Source: Prorocentrum cordatum (Eukaryota; Sar; Dinophyceae; Prorocentrales; Prorocentraceae). From it: DNA of 37,500 nucleotides. Under the pieces are notes generated by a model, which saw nothing but the letters and a program-made list of their open reading frames with translations, did no database searches and was not told the origin of the DNA. The DNA lies in the NCBI GenBank assembly GCA_963575745.1, contig CAUYUJ010019597.1, forward strand, positions 90,970-128,469, written 5' to 3'. This document shows positions 18,400 to 26,989 of this stretch, piece after piece. The position numbers and the translations under genes were made by a program. Position 1 is the first letter of the stretch, and every line of letters begins with the position of its first letter.

Positions 18400-19185
18400 C
18401 TCTCCGGCTCGAGGCCGGCCGCTGCGCCCGCCCGGGGGGCCTCCACCGCGGCCTCCACCTGCTCGCGGCGCCAGCTGCGCGCGGCGGCCTGCCGCCGGCG
18501 GACGGGCGGAGGCCGGCGGCGGCGGCCGAAGGACGTCGGCAGCGGCCGCGGGAGCGGGCAGAAGCGGTCGAGAGGGGGGCGAGGGCAGCTCCGCAGTGGG
18601 ATCGCGCTCGCCGGAACCGATACCGAATCGGAGCGATCGGATCGAAGCATGAGCCCTGCATCGTCGGATGTCTGGGGCGGCAGCGGCGGCGGCGGCGCAT
18701 CGCTGGCGGCGCCGGCCTGGAGAAGATCTGGCCCCTGGCGGAGCCGCGTCGCCGCGATGGCCAAATGCGGCGCGATCCCCCGACTCTGCCTGCTTCGGCC
18801 CCGCCCTGAGCTGACGCGGATTTTTTTCCCAGCGCAATCTTTTGGGAGAAGAAGGAGGGGCAAGCAGGAGGGGACGATAGCGGACAGCATGAACGGACTC
18901 GGTGCGCGGGCGAGTTTCGCCACTGCTCAGGAGAACGCTCTCTCAACAGAATGTGGCTGTTTTCCCGCCGACGGGGGTGCAGAGAAGCGGATGAGGAGGA
19001 GGAGGACGAGGAGGAACAAGGCACTGGCGCTGCGCGTGCATCTCCCATGGCCCACCCGACAAACTGTAGAAGGCAGCGCGGCACAACGCTGATGCGACGC
19101 GCGGCTTCGCAAGGTGCGCGCTCGGTGAGAGAGAGCACGAGGGGCCAGGCGGGTGGCGCACTGGATCGCACGAGGATCCACCACT
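18400..19185. other. GC-rich region with long open frames on both strands, no gene called
   Basis: A 256-aa plus frame (18322-19092), a 229-aa minus frame (18923-18234) and a 272-aa minus frame (19171-18353) overlap. All are Arg/Ala/Pro/Ser-rich, as expected of stop-poor GC-rich DNA. The plus frame has a short, more ordinary stretch near 18610-18690 (TDTESERSDRSMSPASSDVW) that partly coincides with the ATCGG-rich repeat. I recognise nothing. Confidence 0.35.
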
Positions 19186-19190
19186 TCCGT

Positions 19191-19354
19191 TAAGTCGGGC
19201 CTGTCCCTGGACAGGGGGAATCTCCAAACATATCTTTTTTGTTAAAAAAGTCTGGGGACTATTTTTTGAATACTTTTGAGCCATTTTGGAAACTGCGTTG
19301 GGTATTTTTTATTTTTCGTCGAAATGCCCCCAGTAGGGGGACACGCCCGACTCA
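19191..19354 (-). mobile_element. A7, A-family MITE
   Basis: TAAGTCGGGCCTGTCCCTGG on the left; AGTAGGGGGACACGCCCGAC then TCA on the right. Its GTCGGGCCTGTCCC left end and CTGGGGACTATTTTTTGA just inside it match the reverse complement of the other copies' right halves, so this copy is inverted. Length is 164 bp. Confidence 0.88.
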
Positions 19355-19362
19355 ACACTGCG

Positions 19363-19530
19363 CAAGTCGGGCGGGTCCCCCTACAGGGGGATTTTTGCTG
19401 AAAGATCAAAAAAATACCCCAAAACCCCAAACATGCTCCACAATGGCCAAAAAATTCTCAAAGAATAGTCCCCAGACTATTTTTTGACTATTTTTGGATA
19501 TTCCCCCTGTAGAGGGACAGGCCCGACTTA
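19363..19530 (+). mobile_element. A8, A-family MITE, 8 bp from A7
   Basis: CAAGTCGGGCGGGTCCCCCT to CCTGTAGAGGGACAGGCCC then GACTTA. The right half contains CCCCAGACTATTTTTTGAC. It lies head to head with A7, with only eight bases (ACACTGCG) between them by my boundaries. Confidence 0.9.
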
Positions 19531-19539
19531 AATCTGGAG

Positions 19540-19895
19540 GCGGCGGGGTGATCTGAGCTGGACAGGCCCGAAGGAAACGGCCAAGAGGGGGGATGAGGGC
19601 AGCTTCGCTCAAAATCGGTCCCCATGTCACTCCCGGGGTCGAAACTGACCCGTTGTTTTCGAGCCGCGTCCAGCCGTGGCGACGAAGAGGCCTCTTCCTC
19701 GAACCTTGTTCCTGCTGGCCGGCACCAGAGCTCGGCCACCTCAGCCCCCCAGCTAGCTTCAACCTCTTCCCTGCATGACCCCATCGGACCACATTTGGGA
19801 GGCCTGCAACGGGGGGCATGACGATTTCAATCCCAGACTTTGTAGTGCTCTCGATGGGACACAAGTTTTGGGGCCCAGCTCGGGGGGGTGCACCT
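19540..19895. other. No gene recognised; K-like fragment
   Basis: 19658-19700 (CGAGCCGCGTCCAGCCGTGG then CGACGAAGAGGCCTC) resembles the K interior. 19785-19810 (GACCACATTTGGGAGGCCTG) has a B-arm-like word. Otherwise unremarkable. Confidence 0.4.
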
Positions 19896-19898
19896 GGG

Positions 19899-20192
19899 GG
19901 GTGCCACCATCATCGATAGGGGTGCGCCCGAATAGCTTCCCAGGGGTGTATCCCCGAGTCCCCCCTCCTTTATGAGTGGCCATGTGTTGGGGGGGAGCTG
20001 CTGGCAAGACCTGTATCCATATCCCCTGCTTCTTGGAGTTTCGGGCTCCCTTAACTGGACACGAATAAGGATCTGCCCCCATACAGAGGCCAGATTTTTA
20101 TCCAGACAACGGGGGGGGCGTCCATCATCGATATGGGTACGCCCTAATAGCCTCCTAGGGGTGTATCCCCGAGTTCTCCCTCCGTTCTGAGT
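19899..20192. repeat. O, direct repeat pair 215 bp apart
   Basis: About 70 bp at 19899-19968 recurs at 20117-20186: CATCATCGATAGGGGTGCGC / CATCATCGATATGGGTACGC, then AATAGCTTCCCAGGGGTGTA / AATAGCCTCCTAGGGGTGTA, then TCCCCGAGT and CTCCCTCC-type ends. Translated on the minus strand, both give a related peptide (GGTRGYTPGKLFGRTPIDDG / GGRTRGYTPRRLLGRTHIDD), with differences mostly conservative. I recognise no family. Confidence 0.75.
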
Positions 20193-20363
20193 GACAATTT
20201 TCCCCAACCATCCTGTGGTGTTGGGTCATCGTTTTGAAGAGACAGCGCCCCGCGTCACACCTCACCTCACCTCCCGCTGCCCCCTCCACCCTCCTCGCCC
20301 TCCTTGCCTCTGCTCTCCGCATGTCCATCATTCCGGCACACCCCTCGCACGTTTTCGTTCTCC

Positions 20364-20960
20364 CATAGGGAGCTCCACCGAAGGCTCCAGAGCCACAGGC
20401 CGCATGCGACAACGCCACCCAGGACAGCGCTTCGTGGCCCCATAGGGAGCTCCACCGAAGGCTCCAGCGGCACAGGCCGCATGCGTCAACGCCGCAGAGG
20501 ACAGCGTTTCGTGGCCCCAAAGGGAGCTCCACCGAAGGCTCGAGTGGCACAGGCCGCACGCGTCAACGCCACCCAGGACAGCGCTTCGTGGCCCCATAGG
20601 GAGCTCCACCGAGGCACAGGCCGCATCGTCAACGCCGTCCCACCGAAGGCCCCAGTGGCACCGTTCGCATGCGTCTCCCCCACCTGGGACAGCGCTTCGT
20701 GGCCCCATAAGGAGCTCCAACGAAGGTCCCAGTGGCGCCGTTCGCATGCGTCTCCCCCGCCCAGGACAGCGCTTCGTGGCCCCAGAAGGAGCCCCAACGA
20801 AGGTCCCAATGGCGCAGCTCGCATGCGTCTCCCCCACCCAGGACAACGCTTCGTGGTCCCATAGGGAGCTCCACCGAAGGCCCCAGTGGCAATGTCCACA
20901 TGCGTCCGCGCCACCGATTTCAGCGCACCTCTCGCACGTTTCGTTGGCCCACAGGGAGCT
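20364..20960 (+). repeat. E, 77-bp minisatellite
   Basis: Landmark GTGGCCCCATAGGGAGCTCC recurs with starts of its CATAGGG-like core at 20364, 20441, 20518, 20595, 20706, 20783, 20860 and 20950. Spacing is 77 bp except for two irregular units (111 and 90 bp). Other unit landmarks are GGCCGCATGCGTCAACGCC and CAGGACAGCGCTTCGTGG. Later units carry a GTTCGCATGCGTCTCCCCC variant. Because 77 is not a multiple of three, one protein frame passes through all three frames of successive units. The long frames on both strands here are a repeat effect. Confidence 0.95.
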
Positions 20961-21472
20961 CCACGGAAAGCTGTACCCACAATGCGGCACACGCAGCTGC
21001 ATGTGGTTGGGTCCCTTGTCAGGCTAATTTGTTTTGGGGTGGCGGAGCTGCGGGCACGATTTGTATCAATGGGCATCTGTCTGTTCCAGGGTCCGGTGAG
21101 AGCCCCGGGAGGCCGAGAGATGTCAAACCACTCCGTCGAGATTTGTTTCATAACGAGAGGTCTGGGCGGAACGCTCTGGAACGGAACGCTCTGGAACGCC
21201 CTGGAACGAGGGACATTGTCTGTCTCATCGCGCCGCTCCGCGTCGCATGCGCGTCAAACCCAGGCGGAACCCACCACGAATCCTTGCCGAACCCATATCG
21301 AAGATGAGACAAGACCGCCATTAACGAGACAGGCGAACTCCCCCAAAGTTGTTTCGCAATGACTCCTCGCTCCCTTCTCTCCCTCGCGCGCCCTCGCCCC
21401 AAACCTGACAGGAGCCATGATCCTCGTCGTCCCCGTGATCTTCGATCCTTCGATCCCTCGACCCATCGACCC
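20961..21472. other. No gene recognised
   Basis: 21170-21210 has a short tandem GGAACGCTCTGGAAC repeat, related to the palindrome at 28128. 21210-21300 is rich in CGTCGCATGCG, ACCCACCACGAATCC and GCCGAACCC words reminiscent of 9890-9970. Confidence 0.4.
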
Positions 21473-21477
21473 TCCAC

Positions 21478-21710
21478 TTGAGCAGGGACCGACCGTCCCG
21501 GCATTCGTATAGGCCTACCACGAGATGCCCTTAGAATCCAGAAATGTTTTGAACATAAAAACCATAGTCTTAGAACATAAACCCGATGTGACAAAACAAG
21601 ACAGTCCCAGCCAGAAATGTTCTAAGAACATGTCGTGAAAACCACAAAAGGTTCTTAGACAATTTGTCGGTGGGCCTACAGGCGACCCAGGACGCTTCGC
21701 CGCTGCTTGA
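21478..21710 (+). mobile_element. L2, L-family element with 5-bp target duplication
   Basis: TTGAGCAGGGACCGACCGTC to GCTTCGCCGCTGCTTGA, 233 bp. Flanked by TCCAC at 21473-21477 and 21711-21715. The interior shares ATAAACCCGATGTG, AAACAAGACAG, CCAGAAATGTTC and GTTCTTAGA with L1. Confidence 0.92.
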
Positions 21711-21810
21711 TCCACGCCCCTCCACCCTCGGTCCGACGGCGCGCCGTGGACCTGCCTGCGGCGTGTGGCGGCGGCGGCCCCGGCGACACGCCATACCCTG
21801 CAAACTGACA

Positions 21811-21971
21811 TGAACTGGGGCCCTGCGACACGCAAACAAATGCACACAAATCACAGGATCCCCCAGATGTTCCAATATTTTCTGGGTGTTTGTCTTCCCA
21901 CTTCCCCTGTTTCCCCACCTTTTCTGGGGGATCGACGATTCCTTGTGTCTGTCTGTTGTTGCCCCTCCTGA
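21811..21971 (+). mobile_element. M5, M-family element
   Basis: TGAACTGGGGCCCTGCGACA to TTGCCCCTCCTGA. Shares ACACAAATCACAGGATCC with M4, TTTTCTGGGTGTTTGTCTTC, and GGATCGACGATTCCTTGTG. 100 bp downstream of L2. Confidence 0.8.
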
Positions 21972-22144
21972 CGACAGCGTGCCGCTCCGCCTCGCGGGGC
22001 GGGAGGCCGCTGCGAGCTCGGGGCGCCGACGCCTGGCAAAACCCGGACGTGAGCAGCGCGGCGCGCCGAGGCGTGGTGGGCCCAAGCCGGCGACGCGGCA
22101 CGCGGAACAGACGCTCCCGACCCGTATGGTGCAGGGGGGGGATA

Positions 22145-22379
22145 GGGCGACCCAGGCTCGGGCGCGATGGGCCCGTTTTCCACCACCACCGCCACCATAA
22201 GTTGGATGGGGGGGAGGACGAGGAGGGAGGAGGAGGAGGAGGAGGAGGAGGAGGAGGAGGAGAGAGAGGAGGACGGAGGAGGAGGAGGAGGAGGAGGAGG
22301 AGGAGGAGGAGGCAGAGGAGGACTCCCTCCCCCTCCAACTTATGTTGGCGGTGGTGGAAGGGCGATCCAAGCTCGGGCG
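22145..22379. mobile_element. I1, palindrome with a GGA tract at its centre
   Basis: Inverted arms of about 35 bp, CCACCACCGCCACCATAAGT then TGGATGGGGGG on the left (about 22180-22213) and CCCTCCAACTTATGTTGGCG then GTGGTGG on the right (about 22330-22357), enclose 22214-22325, a (GGA)n array. Outside the arms, GGGCGACCCAGGCTCGGGCG (22145-22164) and GGGCGATCCAAGCTCGGGCG (22360-22379) form a 20-bp direct repeat with two mismatches. The same architecture recurs at 24031-24210. A9 starts 12 bp downstream. Confidence 0.8.
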
Positions 22380-22390
22380 GGTGGTAGGGT

Positions 22391-22541
22391 TACGTCGGGC
22401 CTGTCCTCCTAACGGGGGTTTGTGGACGGGGGAGAATAATCAAAAATACGCCAAAATGGCAAGAAATATCAAAACATCATCCCCAGACTATTGTTTGACT
22501 ATTTTTGAATATTCCTCCTGTAGAAGGACACGCCCGACTTA
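22391..22541 (+). mobile_element. A9, A-family MITE with TA ends
   Basis: TACGTCGGGCCTGTCCTCCT on the left, CCTGTAGAAGGACACGCCCG then ACTTA on the right. Length is 151 bp, with TA at both borders. The right half keeps CCCCAGACTATTGTTTGAC. Confidence 0.9.
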
Positions 22542-22549
22542 ATGGTAGT

Positions 22550-22915
22550 GAGGGGTGACCCAAATTGGGGGTGAAGAAGAAGCCCTTAGACAGGCCCTTC
22601 AGGGCTCCTTTTGGGCCCTGGTCACCCCCCAATGCCACCCGCCCGACAAGCGGGACCTCAAGAGCCACCGTGGCCCCTTGACCAGTCGCGAGGTCGGCAG
22701 ATCCCCACAAACCCCTCCCTGGGGTCCATCCTAGCAGCCTACAGCCGTGACGACGACCTCCTCCAAGAACGCACAGAAACCTCCAAAACGACGACACCTT
22801 CGACGACTCGACGCTAAGCAAATTCACCAGACCGCATTCTCATCTTCGTAGCCCAGGACATCCGACGCCGCGCTTTTTTTGCACAGCGTGGCTCCCAAAA
22901 GTGTGGCGCGTGGAC
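22550..22915. other. No gene recognised
   Basis: GC-rich. About 22720-22770 faintly resembles the K interior. A 116-aa minus frame has no recognised domain. Confidence 0.4.
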
Positions 22916-22922
22916 CCCTTCC

Positions 22923-23165
22923 TTGAGCAGGGACCGACCATTTTGGCAGTCCTACTGGCCTACAACGGAATGTGCTCATAAGGAAACATGATCAAATGTC
23001 AAAAAGACTGTTATGGAATAAAAACTACGGCACACGTATCAAACCATGACGGTCTCAGTCAGATAGGATATGATAACAGCTCAGGCAAAGCCACACAAGG
23101 CTCTTAGAACATTATCATGTGGTGGGCCTGCCATAGGCAAGCCAGGACGCCTCGTCACTGCTCGC
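22923..23165 (+). mobile_element. L3, L-family element (diverged)
   Basis: TTGAGCAGGGACCGACCATT to AGGACGCCTCGTCACTGCTC (last bases GC), 243 bp. Flanked by CTTCC (22918-22922) and CTTCT (23166-23170), a 4-of-5 match. The interior is more diverged than L1 and L2 but keeps CTCTTAGAACAT and GGTGGGCCTGCCATAGGC. Confidence 0.82.
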
Positions 23166-23289
23166 CTTCTCCAGGACCCGTGCTTCTCCCCGCCCCGGGC
23201 CGCTTTTTCCCCAATCGGTGCTGGCACTGAAGGGTTCCCAGCGGACATTGAAAGATTTGGCGAAAATGTCCCGCCGACTTTGGTGGTCC

Positions 23290-23392
23290 AGCTGGGTTTC
23301 CGGGTTCCTGGTTCTGGGTTCCCGGGTTCCTGGTCATAGGTTCAGGGCCGATTTCGGTGGGTTCCGGGTTCCCGGGTTCCCAGTCGATCTCC
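23290..23392 (+). repeat. GGGTTCC short tandem repeat
   Basis: Two clusters of degenerate 7-8 bp units (GGGTTCC, GGGTTCCC, GGTTCCTGG), split by a short unique stretch. Confidence 0.8.
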
Positions 23393-23408
23393 TTATCGAT
23401 CAAGCCCG

Positions 23409-23574
23409 GACATGCGACGCGCTGGTGTTTTCAAGACGGGGTCCCTGAAGTCCCGACCCTTTCCCCGGGACTGGCTCTTTATCCTGAGTCGTTTCTGTTG
23501 ACGGCCCCGAGGCCCGGCGAAGGCCCCCACCAGGCCGAAAATGGCCAAAAACCTCCTGTCCTAAATTTTTCTTT
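23409..23574 (+). repeat. J1, J-family interspersed repeat
   Basis: Blocks in family order: ACATGCGACGCGCTGGTGTT, GGGGTCCCTGAAGTCCCGAC, CCCCGGGACTGG, ATCCTGAGTCGTTTCTG, TTGACGGCCCCGAGGCCCGG, and GGCCGAAAATGGCCAAAAAC. Other copies at 28388, 29478 (minus) and 32788. Confidence 0.85.
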
Positions 23575-24020
23575 TGCGGCGCCACCAAGAGGCTCCCACA
23601 AAGCCCCGTGAGGCCCCCAAGTGGCCCCCAGGAAGCCCTGAGAGGCCCCAAGGGCCCTCCAGGGAACGCAAGAGAGGTCCCCCAACACACCCCAACACAT
23701 CAGAAATTCCCAGAAAGCTTTCCGGGCACATGGCTCATCATGGGCCCGAGAATCTCCAGAGGCTCCGAAGTACCATCGCGCGACCACGCCCGGGCAACTA
23801 CTGCGAGCCTCACGGCCGGCGCTGGGCCCCCGCGGAGGCCCCCAGCCGCCGAGGACCTCCCGCCAGGCGTGCGGCTTCCGGCGCCGGCCCCGCCACTGCT
23901 GCCCGGGGCAGCCCCCCGGCCCGGCCGCTCCCGCGCGCCCCCCGCGGCCCCGCTGCGTGAGAGCGCCCCCGCGCCGCGCCCTTCGTCCGAGGCCGCCCCC
24001 CTCGCCTCCTCCCTGTTGGT
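23575..24020. other. GC-rich region, no gene recognised
   Basis: 23590-23680 has AGGCCCCCAAGTGGCCCCCA-type short-period repetition like 6840-7080. 23810-24000 is extremely GC-rich. Open frames on both strands are Pro/Ala/Arg-rich. Confidence 0.45.
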
Positions 24021-24030
24021 GTGCCGATTT

Positions 24031-24210
24031 TTACCACCACTGCCAGAGGTAGGAAGAGGGGGGGAGGGGGAGGAGGAGGAGGAGGAGGAGGAGGAGGAGG
24101 AGGAGGAGGAGGAGGAGGAGGAGGAGGAGGAGGAGGAGGAGGAGGAGGAGGAGGAGGAGGACCTCCACATCCTCCTTTCTCCCCTCGTCCTACCTATGGT
24201 AATGGTGGTG
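24031..24210. mobile_element. I2, palindrome with a GGA tract at its centre
   Basis: Arms TTACCACCACTGCCAGAGGT then AGGAAGAGGGG (24031-24061) and CCCCTCGTCCTACCTATGGT then AATGGTGGTG (24180-24210). They enclose about 110 bp of nearly pure (GGA)n. The arm sequence is related to I1 (ACCACCAC) and to the nested palindrome in A4 (ATTACCACCA). Confidence 0.8.
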
Positions 24211-25010
24211 GACACTTGGCTCATCACCTTTCATCTCGCATGCGGGCCAATTCGCGACTCCGTGTCCCAGTCTCGCTCCGACGCCGCGAGCGGGTTGCCC
24301 CTGCCGCGCCGCGACGGACAAACGTGGTCAGAACTCGGCGCCCCGACGGCCGTTCGGGACAATCCGGGCACCCCTAGAACTTCCTGGACGAGGCGCAGCT
24401 GGTGGAAACCGCCCTGGGCCTCAAACACTTTGGAACAACGCCCGCACGTTGTTGAAACTCCTCCCGATATTATTGTTGTTTAGCTTATTTCCGGTAGCGG
24501 TCGTTCGCTACACTGGGGGAATCAGGGCTCCGGGTCACGGTAACGCTTGGGGCGGGGTGGGACACGTCGGGGCGGGAGGGCGCGTCGTATGCGTGCGGGC
24601 ACCAGCATGTGTGTGGGGGGTCCCCCTCCCCTACGCACGATCGTTATCATTACCCCAGGGGTGGTGGTGGCCCAGGGAACGACCGTTAGTACGCGCCAGG
24701 GAATAAGAACAACATCTCCCTTTGAGCCTAATTATATCCCCCGCGCGTGCACGGGCGAAAAGCATGTGCGGCATCGCGGGCCGGGCCCCATGGGCCACGA
24801 CCCCGCGGACACGGGGCGTTTTTGCTCGCGGACGCCCCGCGCGAAACGTATCCGTGCGACCGCGTATTCGCAGGGTCGCGCCCCAGAGAATAGCAACACG
24901 CAGCAAAAGCACATCGGCTCTTGAAGTAGGAAGGCACCCCCGAATGGATATCTAGGAATCCAGAAATACCTAGTTTCAGCGACCTGCATGTATGTTCGCC
25001 GCTCGTGGAT
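24211..25010. other. No gene recognised
   Basis: 24492-24511 holds a small hairpin (GTAGCG...CGCTAC). 24570-24900 is CpG-rich with no repeat I could match. Open frames of 60-125 aa overlap in all frames. Confidence 0.45.
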
Positions 25011-25017
25011 ATTCGAT

Positions 25018-25280
25018 CCTTCTCCTCCTCCTCCTCCTCCTCCTCCTCCTCATCCTCCTCTTCAGTCCTCCTTGATCTCCGATCCTGATCTTCCTGCTTG
25101 ATCCCCGACCCTCCTTGACAGTTGATCCCCGGTCCTCCTCCTCCTCCTTCTCCTCTTCCTCCATCTCTTCGCTCCTCCTCCTCCTCCTCCTCCTCCTCGC
25201 TCCTCGATCCTCCTCGATAATTATTCCTCCTCCTCCTCCTCCTCCTCCTCCTCCTCCTCCTCCTCGGCCCTCCTCCTCGT
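25018..25280 (+). repeat. TCC array, left arm of an opposed pair
   Basis: (TCC)n interrupted by TTGATCCCCGATCCTCC-like segments. It includes a pure stretch at about 25227-25265. Confidence 0.95.
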
Positions 25281-25402
25281 GGCCCCTGCCCTGCGCTGCT
25301 GCCCCCGAGCAGTCTCCCCGAGCCAGGGGGAGGGGCCGCGGCGCGGGGCCAGGCGCGGCCTCTGCGGAGTCGCCGTCGGGCGGCCCCTCCTCCCTCCTCC
25401 GT

Positions 25403-25670
25403 CCGAGGAGGAGGAGGAGGAGGAGAGGAGGAGGAGGAGGGAGGAGGAGGAGGAGGAGGAGGAGAGGAGGAGGGGGAGGAGGAGGAGGAGGAGGAGGAGG
25501 AGGAGGAGGAGGAGGATCGAGGAGGAGGAGGAGGAAGAGGAGGAGGAGGAGGGAGAGGAGGAGGAGGAGGAGGAGGCGTATCGAGGAGGAGCAGGAGGAG
25601 GATTGAGGAGGAGGATCGAGGAGGAGGAGGAGGAGAAGAGGAGGAAGAGGAGGAGGGGGAGGAGGAGGTC
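25403..25670 (+). repeat. GGA array, right arm of an opposed pair
   Basis: (GGA)n with ATCGAGGAGGA interruptions that are the complement of the TCCTCGAT interruptions in the left arm. The 25281-25402 spacer is GC-rich and contains a smaller inverted feature (CCTCCGTCCGAGGAGG). The long poly-Ser, Leu, Glu and Arg frames here are array translations. Confidence 0.95.
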
Positions 25671-25802
25671 CTCCTTTCCCTTCATCTTCCGTACTCGCCT
25701 TCTGCATGATGTGCTGGCCTTCGCGCCAGAGTAGCATGTTGTTGCAGCTTGTGTTTTGTCATCGGAACGCAACAGCTGTACAGCTAATGCCCGCTAAACC
25801 CT

Positions 25803-25925
25803 CAAGGAGGAGAGGGTTGATGAGGGGAGGTTGGGGAGGAGGAGGAGAAGGTTGAAGAGGAGGAGGAGGAGAAGGATGAAGAGGAGGAGGAGGAGGAGGA
25901 GGAGGAAAGAAAGGGGAGGAGGCTG
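25803..25925 (+). repeat. Third GGA-rich array
   Basis: AGGAGGAGA and GAGGAAGG-type purine-rich array, less pure than the one ending at 25670. Confidence 0.9.
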
Positions 25926-26029
25926 GGGGGCAAAGAGCAGCGCCGCGCCAGGAAGGTCCCCCGAGCGCGGCAGGCAGGCTCGTGGCGGGCGCCTCCCCGA
26001 AAGCGCGCGCGCGCGAGCCGGGGCCGACC

Positions 26030-26168
26030 AGAACGATGCCGACGACGCCGGCGACGGCGACGACGAAAAGGTCGACGTCGACGACGCCAGCGACGGCGAC
26101 GACGACCTTGTCGTCGACGACGCCGGCGACGACGAGGACGGGGACGAGGACGAGGACAACGACGACCC
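26030..26168 (+). repeat. GAC/GCC triplet array
   Basis: (GACGACGCCGGCGACGGC)-type imperfect triplets, later GAGGACGAGGAC. Gives an acidic Asp-rich plus frame (25831-26289) and Thr-rich and Val-rich alternative frames. Confidence 0.93.
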
Positions 26169-26294
26169 TCCGATGTCGCCGTGTTTCACGGCGCGGACCC
26201 CCGCAGATCTGGATTCTCCCCCGAGACTGGCTTGTCATCCCGCCGACGCCGCGGGGCCCGGTGAGGGCCTCCACAGCCTGGAAACATAGGCGAT

Positions 26295-26308
26295 AGCTCT
26301 CCGACGGC

Positions 26309-26344
<36 letters not shown>

Positions 26345-26465
26345 AATGCCGACACCGACAATGCCGACACCGCCGACGCCGACGCCGACGCCGACGACAT
26401 CGACGGCGGCGGCGGCGGCGCTGACCACGACGAAGCCGCCGCCGACGACGACGACGACGCCACAG
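26295..26465 (+). repeat. CCGACG hexamer array
   Basis: (GACGCC)n, CCGACAATGCCGACACC variants, then GGCGGCGGC and GACGACGAC. Confidence 0.93.
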
Positions 26466-26594
26466 ATGGCGACGACTGCGGCCGCAGCCACAGCGGCCGC
26501 TCCCGAGATCCGACGTCGCGGACAAAAACCCGCCCATCACCGCCTGCCGGGGGTGCAGAGGCGTGTGAGATGATCGTCTGCCCCCCTCCTAGAT

Positions 26595-26776
26595 GGCCTC
26601 CTAGATGGGGTCCGAGTAGATGGGGTCGGAGGATCGCGCCGCATCGGCGACGTCGGCGATGCATCGGCGACGTCAGCGTGAAACAAATCAGGCTCCGCAT
26701 CGAGCCGCATCGGCGATGCATCAGCAATGCGGCGCGATCCTCCGACCCCATCTACTCGGACCCCATCTAGGAGGCC
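26595..26776. mobile_element. B5, best-preserved B-family palindrome
   Basis: The left arm GGCCTCCTAGATGGGGTCCG, AGTAGATGGGGTCGGAGG, ATCGCGCCGCATCGGCGA is mirrored by GGCGCGATCCTCCGACCCCA, TCTACTCGGACCCCATC, TAGGAGGCC with almost no mismatch over more than 45 bp. The core holds TCGGCGATGCATCGGCGACG and an AAATCAGGCTCCGCATCGAG segment shared with B4. High arm identity suggests a recent copy. Confidence 0.92.
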
Positions 26777-26989
26777 AGAAACCTCCCCATTCCCTCCTCC
26801 CCTGGGGTCTGAGATCAGCTCGGGTGGAAGGCCGGGAGGGGCCCGGGGGGGGGAGGGGCGGTGGTGCGGGGGCCCAGGGGAGGTGAGGGGTGGGGCGACG
26901 AGCTCGCCAACGTACCCCTGGGGGCCTCTGGAGTCTCCAAAATCTACCTTCCATGGCCTCCCGGATGCCCACTGGTGCCATCTAAGCGG

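Noticed and set aside
18322-19092. 256-aa plus-strand gene
   Set aside because: Equally long frames lie on the minus strand in the same stop-poor GC-rich DNA. No domain was recognised, and part overlaps a repeat.
20364-20960. CRISPR array
   Set aside because: The repeats are 77 bp, contiguous and diverged, with no unique spacers between constant short repeats.
23290-23392. Telomeric repeat (GGGTTCC-like)
   Set aside because: Units vary between 7 and 9 bp, are interrupted, and do not match known telomere repeats such as TTTAGGG or TTAGGG.
24420-24490. Further A-family copy
   Set aside because: ATATTATTGTTGTTTAGC faintly resembles the right half of A, but neither terminal GTCGGGC nor the TIR partner is present.
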